Assembly: GCF_009730915.1 (NCBI RefSeq)
Contig: NC_052489.1
Coordinates: 30,807,916-30,871,915, forward strand
Direction of reading: 5' to 3'
Origin: Dioscorea cayenensis subsp. rotundata
Lineage: Eukaryota; Streptophyta; Magnoliopsida; Dioscoreales; Dioscoreaceae
DNA length: 64,000 nucleotides
The stretch's first letter is position 1; every line of letters starts with the position of its first letter. Positions 60,988 to 64,000 of this stretch are shown one piece after another. Under the pieces are notes generated by a model. It saw only the letters and a list, made by a program, of their open reading frames with translations, searched no databases and was not told the origin of the DNA. The position numbers and the translations under genes are program-made.

Positions 60988-61122
60988 TCCGACCCGATAA
61001 GCGGTTGAGAAGTGGAGGTCTTTTCGGTCATTTCAAATTGATCAAGAGTTTTTGACCCGACCCGATAAGGCGGTGGAGTAGAGGGCTTTTTGGTCATTTC
61101 AATTGGAGCAAGGGTTTTTGAC
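60988..61122 (+). repeat. Tandem 68-bp duplication upstream of the second helicase
   Basis: CCGACCCGATAAGCGGTTGA begins a unit ending CAAGAGTTTTTGAC; a second unit (from about 61057) reads CCGACCCGATAAGGCGGTGG to CAAGGGTTTTTGAC. Both contain a TTTTCGGTCATTTCAA-like phrase. It lies 150-280 bp before the start codon, so in the promoter or leader. Confidence 0.8.
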
Positions 61123-61180
61123 TTGTGTGGATCTATATATTCACGACGGTAGACTTAGCGAAACATTCGCCCCCAAAATT

Positions 61181-61190
61181 TCTAGGGTTT
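61181..61190 (+). promoter_or_regulatory. Telo-box in the second helicase leader
   Basis: TCTAGGGTTT, the reverse of AAACCCTAGA, about 80 bases before the start codon. Found near the 5' ends of many plant RNA-processing and ribosome genes. Confidence 0.5.
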
Positions 61191-61268
61191 CGAATTCGAT
61201 CAAGCCCTCAGAGCCATCGGAGCCAGAGGCAGTCAGTTCCAGGTTGGTGTTTGAGCTCTTAATCGGGG

Positions 61269-64000
<2,732 letters not shown>

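Overview
The window reads as nuclear DNA of a flowering plant: AT-rich intergenic sequence, many short GT-AG introns, PPR genes, a PAS-Raf kinase, a clade D PP2C, plant SINEs, a Mutator-like element and foldback MITEs. The steep GC decline from 5' to 3' in the two PPR genes and the first exon of the PP2C hints at a monocot outside the grasses; this is inference, not a species call.

Layout. 1-3.7 kb: decayed Mutator-like (MULE) transposon on the minus strand. 6.2-10.0 kb (+): PAS-Raf-like protein kinase, convergent with the NatA regulator HYPK (10.8-12.4 kb, -). 13.2-15.2 kb (+): DYW-type PPR protein. 15.7-16.3 kb: large foldback element. 16.7-19.5 kb (+): raffinose/stachyose-synthase-type galactosyltransferase. 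20.7-25.0 kb (+): clade D PP2C. 27.4-27.8 kb (+): UPBEAT1-like bHLH. 28.1-31.7 kb (+): prefoldin subunit 3. 34.5-37.6 kb (+): zinc-knuckle/KH-like protein with a probable 6-nt microexon. 38.8 kb and 32.4 kb: two SINEs of one family. 39.0-43.4 kb: array of about 270-bp satellite units interrupted by a TTTAAAC-rich insertion. 44.0-44.5 kb: foldback MITE. 44.8-47.0 kb (+): GPN-loop GTPase 1 with a GC-AG intron in its P-loop. 48.1-50.7 kb (+): P-class PPR protein. 52.4-52.6 kb (-): unrecognised 75-aa membrane protein, divergent from an acidic nuclear protein (53.1-54.5 kb, +). 56.5-60.4 kb (+): DEAH helicase paralogue with degraded catalytic motifs, followed in tandem by an intact-looking Prp43/DHX15-type DEAH helicase (61.3 kb to the window end, +, cut off).

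The genes do not form an operon-like unit. They are ordinary, mostly single-copy housekeeping or signalling genes (proteostasis: prefoldin, HYPK; RNA: two PPRs, two DEAH helicases, zinc-knuckle protein; signalling: Raf-like kinase, PP2C; GPN1 for RNA polymerase II import; raffinose-family sugars). The strongest second-look items are the helicase copy that kept its reading frame but lost motifs III and VI, the 6-nt microexon, the GC-AG intron, the nested satellite array, and eleven reading-frame breaks in seven genes that all go the same way (+1), which look more like consensus insertion errors than gene death.
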